From positions 51,523 through 115,522 of the forward strand of contig ML991854.1 of NCBI GenBank assembly GCA_010094025.1: 64,000 nucleotides of DNA, read 5' to 3'. The notes under the pieces were generated by a model. That model searched no databases, was not told the origin of the DNA, and worked only from the letters and a program-made list of their open reading frames with translations. This document shows, in pieces, positions 34,787 to 45,890 of this stretch; within the stretch, counting starts at the first letter, position 1; every line of letters starts with the position of its first letter. Both the position numbers and the translations under genes were made by a program. This DNA is from Viridothelium virens (lineage: Eukaryota; Ascomycota; Dothideomycetes; Trypetheliales; Trypetheliaceae).

Positions 34787-37700
34787 ATGGCGGATCCATT
34801 ATCGGTGGCTGGTGCGGCTGTGAGCCTTCTCTCCCTTGCCATCTCTGCCTGTCAAGGTCTGACGTCCTATATTCGCGACTGGAAATCCTATGATAGCGAA
34901 GTTGCTACGACGCTTAAGCAGCTGGAGAATATTGCAGAGACTCTGAATAAGCTCAAAGCCGTAGCACCCAGTTCTTCATCTCAAACGTCTGAAATTGTTG
35001 CAAGACATCTGGAAAGTTGTTTGGGCGGACTTGAGGACCTCACCCAATTCTGGAGAAGGCACTGTGTTGTAGATCCGGCAACGTCTTTCACAACACTGCG
35101 GATTCAGACGAAACGGCTGCGCTTTCCATTCCATAGATCAGCGTGGAAAGAGCTTAAATTGACACTCAATACATTGCAAATAAGCCTTGGTGTTTCTCTG
35201 CACGGCTGGCAACTGTAAGGACAGAGTATACAATTCTATGAGAATGGTCTGACCGTCTTCTAGCGAAAAGCTCCACGCGCTCGAGATTGACGTCAAGTTT
35301 CTGGTCGAGCACGCGATTGCTCAGAGGAGAGCGACGAAGAACCAGGTCATCACCAGGGTTGATGACGGGCAAGATGACCAGGCTGATACTGTCAAACTCT
35401 TACGCCAAATGGGATTGACCAGAAGTACCGGCGAGGAAGCAAATCAGGCTCCCAAGTGCACCTGCAATCGATTTACCGGCACGCAAGGGTATTGGTCAGG
35501 CTATCAAAAGGGTTCTCTCGTGGCGATGAAGTCTTCTCATCCGTGCCCACTTCATCCCTTCAGATTACGTGAAACCACCATTTTCATTGACGTGCCTTTC
35601 CTTAGTCGTGTTCTCTGCTACTCATTCCAAGTTTATCTGTCAATCAAAATATTTCCTATGGGCTTCTCTTTCACTCCAGGGCTCCGAGCAATTCGGCAGG
35701 TTCCAAATGGCGCACCTATATTTCAGCGGATCCGGTCTCTAGCTGCTCGACCGCCCCGGGAGAGGTCAAAACTTGATGCAATCGAAGAACTGGAAAACTT
35801 CCGTCAAGACGTGTACAAGCTATTCTCTACAGGAGAAGCCACGCCGTCGGATGTGGATGGGAATGGACACACGATTTTGTGGGTGGGTATGAATCACGAA
35901 TTTTGAACACATTGGTACTGATGGCTACCCTAGCTATTTTTAAGCGCCTACTTCGAGAGCTGCAAGGTCCGCCGAGCCTCAGAGCTTATTAGATTCGGCG
36001 AAATACTCATCGAATTTGTGGACTGCGGTGTTCCTATCAACTATACAAACGACTGCAGCCGGTAGGTGTCCCATTTCCCAAAACTACAATTAAAAACTGA
36101 GAACATCTCAAGCACTTTCTTGGACGACTATATCAAAGCGGTTCCAGATCAATTGCGGTTCTATCCTCCTGGCAACGTCGAACACCTAGCATATCGAAGA
36201 ATCTTGGGAGACTTAGTAGATAAAGGAGCTATGGCTACAGCGCCATCTCAATATGAACGGCGTCTAGATGCACCCACTTATAAATGCCTGGGACAATTTG
36301 AGCAAGTGGCAGAAGGTTCGATTATCACAGTTGAAGCATGAAATGTGATCTTCTGTTGCTGACATGATCAGTCTGGAAAATAGGACCTCTCAGTCAAGCT
36401 GTTTTGGCTAGACAAGAGTTGGCTGTCCTGCGGTTGCTGACAAGCAGAGGAGATTATCTGAAAGAGCGGGATTGGAGAGGTCGAACCCCGTGCCATCTAG
36501 CTTCTGACTGGCCTAGAGGCTTACGACTTTTGTTGGAATTCAACTGCGATGCCGATATGCCTGACTATGAAGGTGACACGCCAATTCTTTGTGCGAGCAA
36601 GGGGGGGCATCATGAGGTTGTACAAATGCTGCTTGATCATGGGGTGACCTTCCCTTCCGCTTCTGGATGTAAGGAGCAGGTAGAATGGGGAACGATCCTA
36701 TTTTGTTCGTTACAGTGGCCCTTTTTCACAATGCTTCTCGATGCTCTCAAAGACCGGCGTCGAGAGCTGCTGCGGCTGGCAACTTCTCATCCGCAAGCAC
36801 AACCACCAAGCACAGTTGGAGTATGTCCCGGATACCTGCCTGACGCACAAGCAGCATCGATCTGTAACTTGCTGACAAGAAATGGCATTACAATTCCGAA
36901 CGCTTTGCGAATACCATCAGACTGGGCGACCATATATCATTACCTTAGCCCTTATTGTGAAGAAGCAAAGTTAGATTACATTTATAACACTGGATTCAAG
37001 GATATAGATGTACCTGATGACAAGGACCACACCCCGATAGAGAGACTAGCCGGGTGGCAAATGGGTCTTGGCCCACCTCTTTTTCTATGGTTGATAAAGA
37101 AAAGGGTGGAACTGGATCGTGTCACGAACTGGTGTAATGACCTGCGATGGAAATCGTCGTCTTACCCGCTCCTGAACCTCATCGGTTGGTCTATGGCTGA
37201 ATGGCTTTCAGACGGCGTTATGGCTTTACTCGGGAAACCAGAGCAGCTCCATATCTCACATTACACCCCAGAGCTTCCTTATGGGCCGCATCTCAGCGAT
37301 TGGTGGATGGAAATTGCCACCAAGGAAAACAAGGCGGTAATCCAGGCTGGACGAAGAATGGGTGATTTACTGAAACTCGTACTAACTTCGGAAAGGCGTG
37401 ATGATTGTGTATGTTTATGCTTTCTGGGGGGATGTACTCCAGCTTTCATGGTGCTGAAGCGGTTATATGACCCTGATTTTGACTTTAACAGCAGTGCAGG
37501 AAGCCACTCAAATCATTGGAAGGGCATCTGGTCGGTTAATGGTGAGGAAGGCCTAAATGATCTTCAGAGTGATTTAGTCGATCATTTGTGCGAGAGAAGG
37601 CCAAGAGAAGTCGTTCGCACCATCTCTTTATTCCTTGCAGGCAATCCAGCGCAAGTCCAATGGGCACTGAGCGTCATCCGGTTCGAGACGTTTGCAAAGC

Positions 37701-38247
37701 TGCAGCTGCGCCACACTTGCTGCTGGTTCAAGACACATTGGTTGAATTGGATTGTAAATCCGGAAGACGTCACAGATGCGCACGAAGAAGATGAGGAGAG
37801 CATTGCGGTCTTGGAGAATCTTGTCAAAGAGTTTGAGGAGAAATTTCTCGAGCTACAAGACGATGAATATGATGTAGTAGATTTCCTCAATGGTTACTGG
37901 GCAGTGCGAATGGATCAAGTACTAACAGAAAATCCCGTCGATCCTGATGCAGTTCGCAAGATGAAGGAAATTGGCGTTGTGCTGGATAAGGATCCTGTGG
38001 AACGCACCGAACAGCCAAGGAGCACGAGGGACTCATGGCCCCGTTATAGATTCTGGGAAAGACCAGGTACCCCTTACTGAATGGTAGAAAAATACCAATA
38101 TAAGTTGGACTATAACCGAAGTTGAACCGCCAAACAAACTGATGTCAAATTTCAGCGTATGAGGTGTCTGGCGCTGTAGCATCTTCTGCTCAGTCAGATT
38201 CAGGAGGTTACCGAGATTTCGAACGGTTTATGGAAGATCTTTGCTAG
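34787..38247 (+). CDS. HeLo-like N-terminal domain protein with ankyrin-like repeats, no NACHT
   Basis: The six-exon model is join(34787..35214, 35264..35882, 35934..36061, 36113..36315, 36372..38066, 38156..38247), 1054 aa. All junctions keep frame. The donor of the fourth intron (GTTCGA) is weak, and the last exon encodes YEVSGAVASSAQSDSGG... to a TAG. The N-terminus (MADPLSVAGAAVSLLSLAIS, then CQGLTSYIRDWKSYDSEV) matches the helical Helo-like domain found at the start of fungal STAND and ankyrin proteins. That domain is related to HeLo pore-forming death effectors by family knowledge. A middle region of about 350 residues is not recognised; it contains the PKCTCNRFTG and FSFTPGLRAI segments. 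Ankyrin-like units lie around residues 480-570 (GRTPCHLASDWPRGLRLLLE, GDTPILCASKGGHHEVVQML). The C-terminal half is unrecognised and ends acidic. No P-loop is seen anywhere. It could be a sensor without its own ATPase or a plain ankyrin protein. Confidence 0.75.
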
Positions 38248-38660
38248 ACGACAAGCTCCCGAATAAGAGCGCAAGACGAGATCATGACGTGACGGCAGGG
38301 CAGTTTTGAGAGTCACGTTGCGCCTCATGAGAGCACAGATCTATTCGAGTAATCCTGAGTTGCCAGGTATCATAGCTTCTTCAAAGATCTACATAATTGA
38401 TTTCATCCAGATCAAAGCTATATCAAACAACATTCACACAGGGATTCGGTAGTAACGTAGGGTTAAAGTACAGAGAATTGCAGTCATTACGTCCGCAATG
38501 CTTTCAGGCCATCCACCTCATGCAATGCGAGTGATCAATGAAGAGGACGCAATCAGAATCGTTTTAGGGCACTCTGAAGCTCGAGGAATTTTTCGGGGCG
38601 ACTTCTAGGGTAGTTCAAGCTGAAAAGGGAAATACTTAGGGGAATCATTACCCACCAATC
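38248..38660. other. Intergenic between convergent genes
   Basis: These 413 bp lie between the 3' ends of the ankyrin gene (+) and the YjbQ-family gene (-). Nothing else is recognised. Confidence 0.5.
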
Positions 38661-39245
38661 TTAGTATCTCTCACCCTGAAGCGTTGTAACCAGCCGTCGA
38701 CTCTGCTTCCCATTCCGAAACTCCAGTAAATACACACCCTGCCACGTCCCCATCGCCAACTTCCCCTCCGAAATCGGCACGGAGACACTCGCCCCAATCA
38801 ACGCACTCTTCACATGCGCCGGCATATCATCCGCGCCCTCACAACTATGCCGATACAACTCCTGCTGCCCCGCGCCCTTCCTCCCCTTCGCCTCCTTCCC
38901 ACTCCCACTCCCACTCCCACTCCCACTCCGCCCACTCCCCAAACCCCTCAAGTTCTCACCCACCCCGGACCCTTCCTCGGGAACAATCCGATCCAGCGCG
39001 TCCGCCATGTCGAGCCGGACGTCGGCGTCCCAGTTTTCGTTCAGCGAGAGGGCGCAGGAGGTGTGCTGGGCAAAGACATGCAATAGGCCAATGCGATAGC
39101 CGCGGATCTCGGGCACCCTGGCTTCTAGATCTTGGGTGATGAGATGCGCGCCACGGCCGCGACAGGGGAGTGTGAGCGTGCGTTGGTGCCAGGTTGTCGA
39201 GCTGGGAGGAGGTGCTGCTGCTGCGGCGGGTGGATTGCTCGCCAT
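38661..39245 (-). CDS. YjbQ / UPF0047 family protein with a Gly-Ser insertion
   Basis: This 194-aa frame starts from the ATG at 39245 (MASNPP). The YjbQ family is a small trimeric fold; bacterial members have weak thiamine-phosphate-synthase-like activity, and the cell role is unclear. The signature residues are visible: FAQHTSCALSLNEN with H61, the acidic/His segment EGADDMPAHVKSALIG, and the closing KLAMGTWQGVYLLEFRNG. Between them is a low-complexity insertion of about 25 residues (GRSGSGSGSGSGKEAKGRKG) that bacterial members of about 140 aa lack. The frame remains open upstream to another ATG at 39539, giving a Thr/Ala-rich extension of 98 residues, so the true start is uncertain. A His-rich frame overlaps this gene in another phase on the same strand. 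Confidence 0.85.
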   Translation of the reverse strand: MASNPPAAAAAPPPSSTTWHQRTLTLPCRGRGAHLITQDLEARVPEIRGYRIGLLHVFAQHTSCALSLNENWDADVRLDMADALDRIVPEEGSGVGENLRGLGSGRSGSGSGSGSGKEAKGRKGAGQQELYRHSCEGADDMPAHVKSALIGASVSVPISEGKLAMGTWQGVYLLEFRNGKQSRRLVTTLQGERY

Positions 39246-39615
39246 GGTGGGTGGAGGAGGGTGAAGGGGAGCTGGTGGAGCTTCGGCGGTGGGCGTGGGA
39301 GTGGTGCTGGTGGCGGTGGTGCTTGGGCTTGTGCTGGAGAGAGCGGCGGTGATGGTGAGGAAGGCGCGAGCGGCGAGAACTGTGCGAACCGTCGGAGCCG
39401 TAGTTTCCTCCGCTGTAGTCGGAAGTAGAACAGGAGCAGTGGGAGTGATGATAGCGTCTGGAATGCCTTCGGTGATGATCTTTGTGGCGTTTTTCTTGGA
39501 AATGGCCGTGGCCGTGATTGTGGATGTGTCCGTGGACATGGAAGGATGGAGCAATGGATAATTGTAAGATGCCGCTGGTCGGAGCTGGAGCCCCGGCGCA
39601 ACCGGGGGCAGCCAT
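38956..39615 (-). other. Histidine-rich overlapping open frame, same strand as the YjbQ gene
   Basis: From an ATG at 39615, 219 codons stay open in a different phase from the YjbQ frame and overlap its first half. Residues 37-52 read VHGHIHNHGHGHFQEK, and later there is a run with HHRRSLQHKPKHHRHQHHSH. The part before 39245 could be real N-terminal coding sequence joined to the YjbQ frame by splicing, a separate upstream ORF, or a by-product of GC-rich low-complexity DNA. I favour a by-product but cannot tell. Confidence 0.3.
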
Positions 39616-41034
39616 AATATGTGGGTCGTCCGCCGTGGCGGGCAATGGACAAACTTGTCTGCAAGTTAAAGAATGTACAAAAGTCAGGCTGGCCAAGAAG
39701 AATGCAAGGATGAATACGAAAAGAGTTAGAGAACAGCGAATTGGGGTGCGCTCATTTGCATAGTCGCATGGCTAATAGAGGTGAAGGAAATCGCGTTGCA
39801 GTTACCCCCAAACAAAATGACAACATCGTGCTATGTACTTCAATGTCTTCTTTATTTTTCTGCCAATTCGAACGTGATCTACAGACTAAGGCTCTTGCTT
39901 TGTTTAGCATGGATTCTACCAATTCAGTCTGACAAGATCGTAACAAACGAGATTGTCAACCCATCTCAGAAATATGTTAGACTATGTTCGTGCATTGGAA
40001 GGCAGCGCGAAAAGAGCCACCATTTTCGAATATTGGTTTATTCAGATGCAGAAAAATAAAGAAACAAGGACATCTATTCCATATGTGCGTCAGCCGGAGT
40101 CTGACTTAGGAAGGCGGCGCCTTCAGACAGCCTGATTATGTACGATGATTGCTCGAGCATAACAGGCTTTCTCGATCTTAGGTACGACGCTCAATGTCGG
40201 TGACGAGCGATCCGAGCTGCCGCAAATCGAAAGTTGTTTCTGTGGTAATCGTTTGAAGGCCCGGCGCTGCTTGCTGACCGGCTCGACAGTCTTGAGCATA
40301 GTGAGCCATAGATTGGAGAGAAAATTATCACGCCTTAACACGATCGATGTTCATACACATAACGATGATGTAATGAGTAATAATATTGAGACTCCTATAT
40401 TCTACTGAGAAGAGCTATCGAAGATCATAGAACATATTGAAACGTGGCAGCCCTAGTTTCGGTAGGTCAGGGCTAGAGTCATAGTATAAGATGTGGGTAG
40501 GTGGATCTAGGAAGGAAAACTCTGAAAAGTGTTGTCGTACCCTATATCAGTGGTGGTACAAGAAAATTGAGAGTCAGAGTCTCGGAAACTCGGAAATTTT
40601 TCTGTTTCAAGCTTCAGCTCGCCAGGGGATCACCCGACAAACTCCGAACATTCTCAACGAACCACCATCTCTCTTCGGGCCCCATTTACGAGTTCAGCTG
40701 GCCAGTCTGCGATGATCTCTTTGCGACTATTGGAGACCTGCAACACATTCTCTTTTAGGCCTCCATGTAGAGAGGATGATCCTTCTTGCCTTGCCCCTAT
40801 GCGCGGTACCTTCCTCCCAATCAGATCTCACCTGTACGAGAATGAGGTAGGCTAACGATGCGGTCTACCATAATTGATGTCGAGTAACACTATTCCGGTG
40901 GTGAATGACTGCCTTGAGCCAGCCGTAAGCACGTATTAAAGACCTCCTAGTCTGCCCCTCAGCCCATGTAAGTATCATAGTGTTCTATCGCTGATTCCCA
41001 GGATTCCAATTTCTACTTCCCACCTGTTGCTAAA
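39616..41034. other. Intergenic between divergent genes
   Basis: This 1.4-kb gap separates the YjbQ-family gene (-) from the GH76 gene (+). Several open frames under 95 codons are present, but none shows family likeness or convincing splice structure. The last few hundred bases should be the GH76 promoter. Confidence 0.5.
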
Positions 41035-42582
41035 ATGAAATTCGCTGGTCGGTTCATTTGTTCTCCTGCCCTCCTCTCTCTTGTATTCATACTCCTCAAG
41101 AATGTCTGCGCGACCACAGAGGCCAACGAACTGTCTTCATCAATAGGTAGCAGATCATTGGGTCCCTCACTTCCACGACTCTTCGAGAACCCACTAGAGA
41201 AATTCGATCCATTCGATCCCTCCCAGGACTATCAATATCTATTGTCTGGTCTCGACACAATGCAGCACCAATACTTCAACGGCTGTACATGGAATACAGC
41301 AATCGATTGGACCGCTGCAGTGTTGCAGACCTACTTGGTCAGCTCGCTCATATCTATCTCCTCATCTACGGCATACACTGTACCACCTTGTGGTCCAAAA
41401 GGTCTCCAAGGTCAAGCGAATGCTACCGATGCTTTGGTTTCACGTTATTTTGATAACTTGGTCAATTTTTATTATGCCCAGGATGCACAAAGTTTGACCA
41501 CACAGAAAAACGACGATATGCAATGGGTTATTTTAGGCTGGCTCGAAGCCATCAAATTTGTTAATGTACATACTGAACTCCATTACTCGTCTTCCTCGGC
41601 CAACTTTTCGGGCCAAGCTCATGTAGCGGACTTTGCTCACCGAGCTCGCCTCTTTTACGATCGCGTCTCTACTGCTTATTCGAACAAGACTTGCGGCGGA
41701 GGTATGGTCTGGGATTCCACCGATGCTCCATACAAAAATGCTGTTACGAATGAGTTGTATGTTGCAGCAAGCGTGAGTATGTATCTTTACTTGCCGGGGG
41801 ACAACAATCCATCGCCGTCGTTCATCGTTAATTCTACAAATCTATGCCTGGATCCTACAGCTCATTCCATTACCGGAGGTACAAACTCTACGACGCCACT
41901 CCAACCGGTCAAACCCCGCAACTCCACGTACCTACAGAATGCAGTAGATGCCTTTGTCTGGTTGACTGGGATCAACATGACCAACACAGCAGGCCTATAC
42001 GTCGATGGATTCCACCTTACAAATACGACATGTGACCAGCGTTCAGAAGATGTTTTTTCATATAATCAAGGTGTCTTGCTTTCCGGCATCCGCGGTCTTT
42101 GGGAAGCAACGGGAAATGCCTCATATCTGAACTACGGCCATAACTTGATCCACTCCACTATCGTCTCGACGGGTTACAGCAATAACAGCTGTGGATCGCT
42201 GGGCTGCAATGGTGTGATGGCAGACACTTGCGATTCCGACGGCAGCTGCTCGCAGGATGAGCAGACTTTCAAAGGTGCATATTTTCATCATTTGATGCTC
42301 TTCTGTGCACCCTTGCCCTACGGGTCGATAGCCACTATTCTGGAAAACCAACATGCCCAGTTATGTGGAAACTATTCGCAATGGATCCAGATTAATGCTG
42401 CGGGCGCATACTCCACCAAGAACTCCAGTGGCGACTTTGGTGGTGCGTGGGGTGCATCGGCCGATGTGAATGGACTAGGAAGAGGACGAACGGTAGAAAC
42501 ACAGGGTGGCGCAATATCTGTGTTTAATACGCTTTATGCTGTTATTAGCAACTCCTCTAGCTCTGTTCATAGGAGAGCTTAA
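41035..42582 (+). CDS. GH76 endo-1,6-alpha-mannanase, Dfg5/Dcw1 type
   Basis: By family knowledge, Dfg5/Dcw1 proteins transfer GPI-anchored proteins from the membrane to cell-wall glucan by acting on the mannose core of the GPI glycan. GH76 members also cleave alpha-1,6-mannan. The frame is one exon of 515 aa from the ATG at 41035. The signal peptide covers about residues 1-26 (FICSPALLSLVFILLKNVCA). The catalytic Asp pair D160-D161 sits in QKNDDMQWVILGWLEAI. Other family blocks are CGGGMVWDST, YKNAVTNELYVAAS, DAFVWLTGINMTNTAGLYVDG, FSYNQGVLLSGIRGLWEATG and FKGAYFHHLMLF. Many NxS/T sites are visible. The C-terminus (ISNSSSSVHRRA) lacks the hydrophobic tail of a GPI signal, so this copy is probably soluble or secreted. 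Confidence 0.93.
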   Translation: MKFAGRFICSPALLSLVFILLKNVCATTEANELSSSIGSRSLGPSLPRLFENPLEKFDPFDPSQDYQYLLSGLDTMQHQYFNGCTWNTAIDWTAAVLQTYLVSSLISISSSTAYTVPPCGPKGLQGQANATDALVSRYFDNLVNFYYAQDAQSLTTQKNDDMQWVILGWLEAIKFVNVHTELHYSSSSANFSGQAHVADFAHRARLFYDRVSTAYSNKTCGGGMVWDSTDAPYKNAVTNELYVAASVSMYLYLPGDNNPSPSFIVNSTNLCLDPTAHSITGGTNSTTPLQPVKPRNSTYLQNAVDAFVWLTGINMTNTAGLYVDGFHLTNTTCDQRSEDVFSYNQGVLLSGIRGLWEATGNASYLNYGHNLIHSTIVSTGYSNNSCGSLGCNGVMADTCDSDGSCSQDEQTFKGAYFHHLMLFCAPLPYGSIATILENQHAQLCGNYSQWIQINAAGAYSTKNSSGDFGGAWGASADVNGLGRGRTVETQGGAISVFNTLYAVISNSSSSVHRRA

Positions 42583-43370
42583 GCATGAAATATAAGTGGA
42601 GTAAGAGGCCGAGGTCTATCTTTCCAGAGCTGCGGTGAGCGATGGCTCAGTCCGGGTCCACCCAAGATGCAACCCGATAGATAATATCGGTTTAAAAAAT
42701 TTCAGATATAGAATACGTGGCTCTGTATGCCTATGTCAGTCCAAAGGATTCATTATTTATCATATTTATCGATTTAATCCGTGGGTGAAGTCCTGTCGAG
42801 GGGGTGGCAGTCTGTCTTCAAGGTTGTGCCAAGTCTCACGTGACCCAACTTCTTCCATCCCATGATGTCAACAGCGACTCGCGCAACAACACCTGTTCAT
42901 CCGTTCACTGAGGAAGCGAGCATTAACATACACCGCCCTCTGTTGCTTCTGTATTCAAGTCTATGAAGCTAATGCGCATTCGATCACCCAACGGAAAGAG
43001 CAGACCCTTGGTCACGAATTCGTCCAATCTTGTGTACCTGTTTCGTGGTAGACGGTATCGTATTCAAGTCCAACACAACAAACAAATTCGATATGAGCGA
43101 GCCCAACTTTGATACTTCCAATTTGATGCTTAGTGCTTAATATTAGCAGGATGAAGAGCAACTGAGTCCTGACGTGGTAGGTTTACGTCGCATGCAAGCT
43201 TTTCGTGCTGTTCTTCAAAAATCATGGGGTCCCTCCCCACGGAGTCTTCCTCTCCTTCGACTGAAGCATTCCGGTAAGGTCCAGTAATTTCTTTCATCTC
43301 CTCGAAATTTTCAGCATACCTACATTCCTTAAAGCCACTGGCTGGCATTTTTCCCATTTTTCCTGTCAAT
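42583..43370. other. Intergenic, upstream of the Ser-rich secreted protein gene
   Basis: In 788 bp no gene is recognised. The sequence is presumed to be the 3' UTR of the GH76 gene and the promoter of the next. Confidence 0.5.
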
Positions 43371-44462
43371 ATGCCTAGCTCTACATACGTTTATTTGTTT
43401 CTTGCCCTGCAATTATTGAATGGCGCAACTGCATCCGCTGCTGGCGCACAAGCGAAGGGCATGATCACCGAACGTGCTCCTGCTCCAACTGCAGCACCAT
43501 CTCTCGCAAAGCGAGTTCCGGGTGTCGGAGAAGATCAATCACCAAACCTTGAAAAGAGAGGATTTTGGTTTAACCATAACCCATTCTTCAACTGGGACTG
43601 CTCCATCTATACGTGAGTTTGCCTCTCGTCAAATGAAAACTTCAAGTTCTAATTATCACCACATAGAGAACTGACGACCACGGACTACTACGGCGAAAAG
43701 ACCGTATCATCACTCCCGCCTGGCTCCACATCCTGCCGTTGCCACGGCGACACTCGCATGCCCATCGCAACAGCCACCCGCGGAGAGTGCACAACGATCA
43801 AATGCGCAGGCGGCCAAACCCCCGAAATCAGCTTCCAAGGTCCAGTCACCTGCACGCCAACACCCGACGGCCCCCTCGAAAAGCTCTACTGGAAGATCCT
43901 CGGCGTCGACTACAAAAACGTCACCACGACCGCCGGCGCCAGCAAGCGCAGTGCCTTCCCCCAGGAGACCGGCTCCCCCAGCTTCAGTACCGACAACGAC
44001 AACGACGATATCGGCGGCGGCGTCCTAGGCGAGCCCGGCGCCATGCAGCAAGGCCCGGGCGCAGGCAGTGGCTCCCCCGACAGCGATGGCGACGGCGACG
44101 GAGTCAATGACAGCTCCTTATCAGGCGCCAACGCCTGGCTCAGCAGCGTCTTCAACCCCTCCTCCTCCGCCTCTGCCGTACGCCATGACGCCTCCAACAC
44201 GTCTCCCAGTGGGAGCAGCAGCGCGAGCTCGACTTCGTACTCGACGTCCACCGTCGGCGCGTCGTCGTCGTCGTCGTCTGCGTCTTCGTCGCTGACGTCA
44301 AGCAGCGGGACGATGAGGACGCCGCCGACGACGGGGATGCCGCCTCCTGCTGCGACGAGCAGCCAGTCGCCGGCGAGTGCGGAGGCACCAGTGCTGGAGA
44401 TGAGAGCGCAAGGGGTGGTGGTGGGGGTTTTGGCTGGGGTTGCGGCTATGTTGATGATGTAG
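43371..44462 (+). CDS. Ser-rich secreted protein with Kex2 sites and a likely GPI anchor
   Basis: The model is join(43371..43612, 43667..44462), 345 aa, with a 54-bp GT-AG intron. Residues 1-23 are a signal peptide (MPSSTYVYLFLALQLLNGATAS). Two dibasic Lys-Arg sites follow at residues 47-48 (LAKR) and 62-63 (LEKR), typical of Kex2 processing. Cleavage would free a short VPGVGEDQSPN peptide and expose GFWFNHNPFFNWDC as a new N-terminus. A Cys-containing domain follows (SCRCHGDT, GECTTIKCAGG, GPVTCTPTPDGPLEKLYWK) with KNVT, a possible N-glycosylation site. Residues about 200-320 are Ser/Thr-rich. The last hydrophobic stretch (VVVGVLAGVAAMLMM) looks like a GPI-attachment signal. I do not recognise the domain family. 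A cell-surface protein is the most likely role. Confidence 0.8.
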
Positions 44463-45890
44463 GCAGAGAACAAGGGAGAGATAAGGAGGACAGAGATGAA
44501 GCCTTGGACTCGCTGGTCGAGGTCAGGGTTGCGTGGGGATGTGGGGAGAATGGGATAAGGGAGAGAGGGTGGCGATGCGGTCGTGGGCACTCTGGTGCTC
44601 GTTGGTACTAATATTGAAATGTGGAAGCTTGAGAATTCTGGGAAGATATCGGAATGGCCGTAATGCTATGTATTCCAATAGAGGACTCGCATATCTTGAA
44701 AACTTATGACGGCTACGTAATACACTTTCACAACTGTTCCACATGTCAAGCTGCCTGGCGCTCTTCTCGCGTTGAGTGCTCTGCGTTCCGCATTTCACGA
44801 GATAAGTGTTGCTTGGACTTACGCAATGAACTCGGAGATGCACTGGTGACTGGAATATCTCTGATTACATGCCCTCTAAACGGTAAGTTGTCTTCCAAAG
44901 GTATTAAAAGCGCTACCTCCGCAGGCAAATGGGATCGTCTCAACCGTCTTACATGTTATATTAATAGGTGGGGCTTCAAGTGTATTGGCCCACAGGATCC
45001 TCTCGTGCACCTGCTTAATGATATCACTTCAGCCGAGAGAGAGTCGCTTCTGTGAGAGACAGGACACAGCTAATGCGTACGCGGTTGACGGTTGTTCGCG
45101 GTAGGGGCGTCGGTGATGGCCGAGGCATAGCTCGGGGAGTGATCTGGGTACTGGGTAGGCAGCTGGGTAGAAGGAAATGAAGGTGATGCATCAGACAGGC
45201 GGGTCTGATAGCTTGGAAGCATGTGCTAGTGGTTGCAATCAAGGCAGAGTGGGGCGGAGTTGGTGATTTTTCCTGATTTCTAGACGAAGCAGAAAAGCTG
45301 ATCCATGTGCACACCATGCGCACTTCTGGTGACATATCCCTAAAATCCCGCAATAGCGTCAGCCTGGCTATAGGACCCACCTGCCTGCCGTTAGAGTGGG
45401 GGTGTGGAATATTGAGGTGGTGATTGAGGGCCGATCTAGCGGTGCATGAGTCTTGGTTTGTGTTCTCGATGCCAAATCCCCTTCACAGATAGCCACGGGA
45501 TTGTGATTGCCATTGAAATTAGTTCAATTTTAAGAGCAAGGGTCATGCTTTCAGTGGTATCACGATAGCCTGGCTTGTGATATCGCTGCTGCTTTGCCTG
45601 GCATGAACGGGGCGATTCACGAGCCGTCGAACAGTCCTGGAGCAAGCATAAATAGGCCCTCGACCCCCAGCGCCCTTCCACCACTCCGACCTTCACTGCA
45701 TGCAACCAGCCATCAGCCTTCGGTCATTATGCAAGTGGCTCTTGTCTTTTAAAGGTTGAGGCATGATCTTGTCCTTTGATTGAAGGGTTCCAGGCCAACG
45801 CTTATGCAAGGAACCCGCAGACCGTCGAGTCAGATCCCCTTACCCAAGGTCCTTTACCGGTCCTTCACCCTACGTCTATAAGTGGCTCAA
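44463..45890. other. Intergenic, one doubtful ORF
   Basis: Apart from the frame at 44654-45055, listed separately, I see nothing supported here. It lies between the secreted-protein gene and the decayed block that starts at about 45.9 kb. Confidence 0.45.
44654..45055 (+). CDS. Hypothetical Cys-containing protein, 133 aa
   Basis: This is an ATG-initiated frame with eight cysteines. Its spacing, YVIHFHNCSTCQAAW...CSAF...KCCLDL, loosely recalls small fungal proteins with a His/CxxC motif. It has no signal peptide, no recognised family and no visible intron. It may be genuine or a chance frame; base use gives no help. Confidence 0.3.
   Translation: MAVMLCIPIEDSHILKTYDGYVIHFHNCSTCQAAWRSSRVECSAFRISRDKCCLDLRNELGDALVTGISLITCPLNGKLSSKGIKSATSAGKWDRLNRLTCYINRWGFKCIGPQDPLVHLLNDITSAERESLL

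Noticed and set aside
32134-38247. SGT1 and the HeLo-like/ankyrin gene as a dedicated immune module
   Set aside because: SGT1 is an essential universal gene with kinetochore and SCF roles in fungi; adjacency alone does not support a module, so it is only mentioned as a hypothesis.
43739-44110. Arg/His-rich frame overlapping the secreted protein gene
   Set aside because: It is a shadow of GC-rich coding DNA in another phase; the secreted protein frame has a signal peptide, a clear intron and a GPI-like end.
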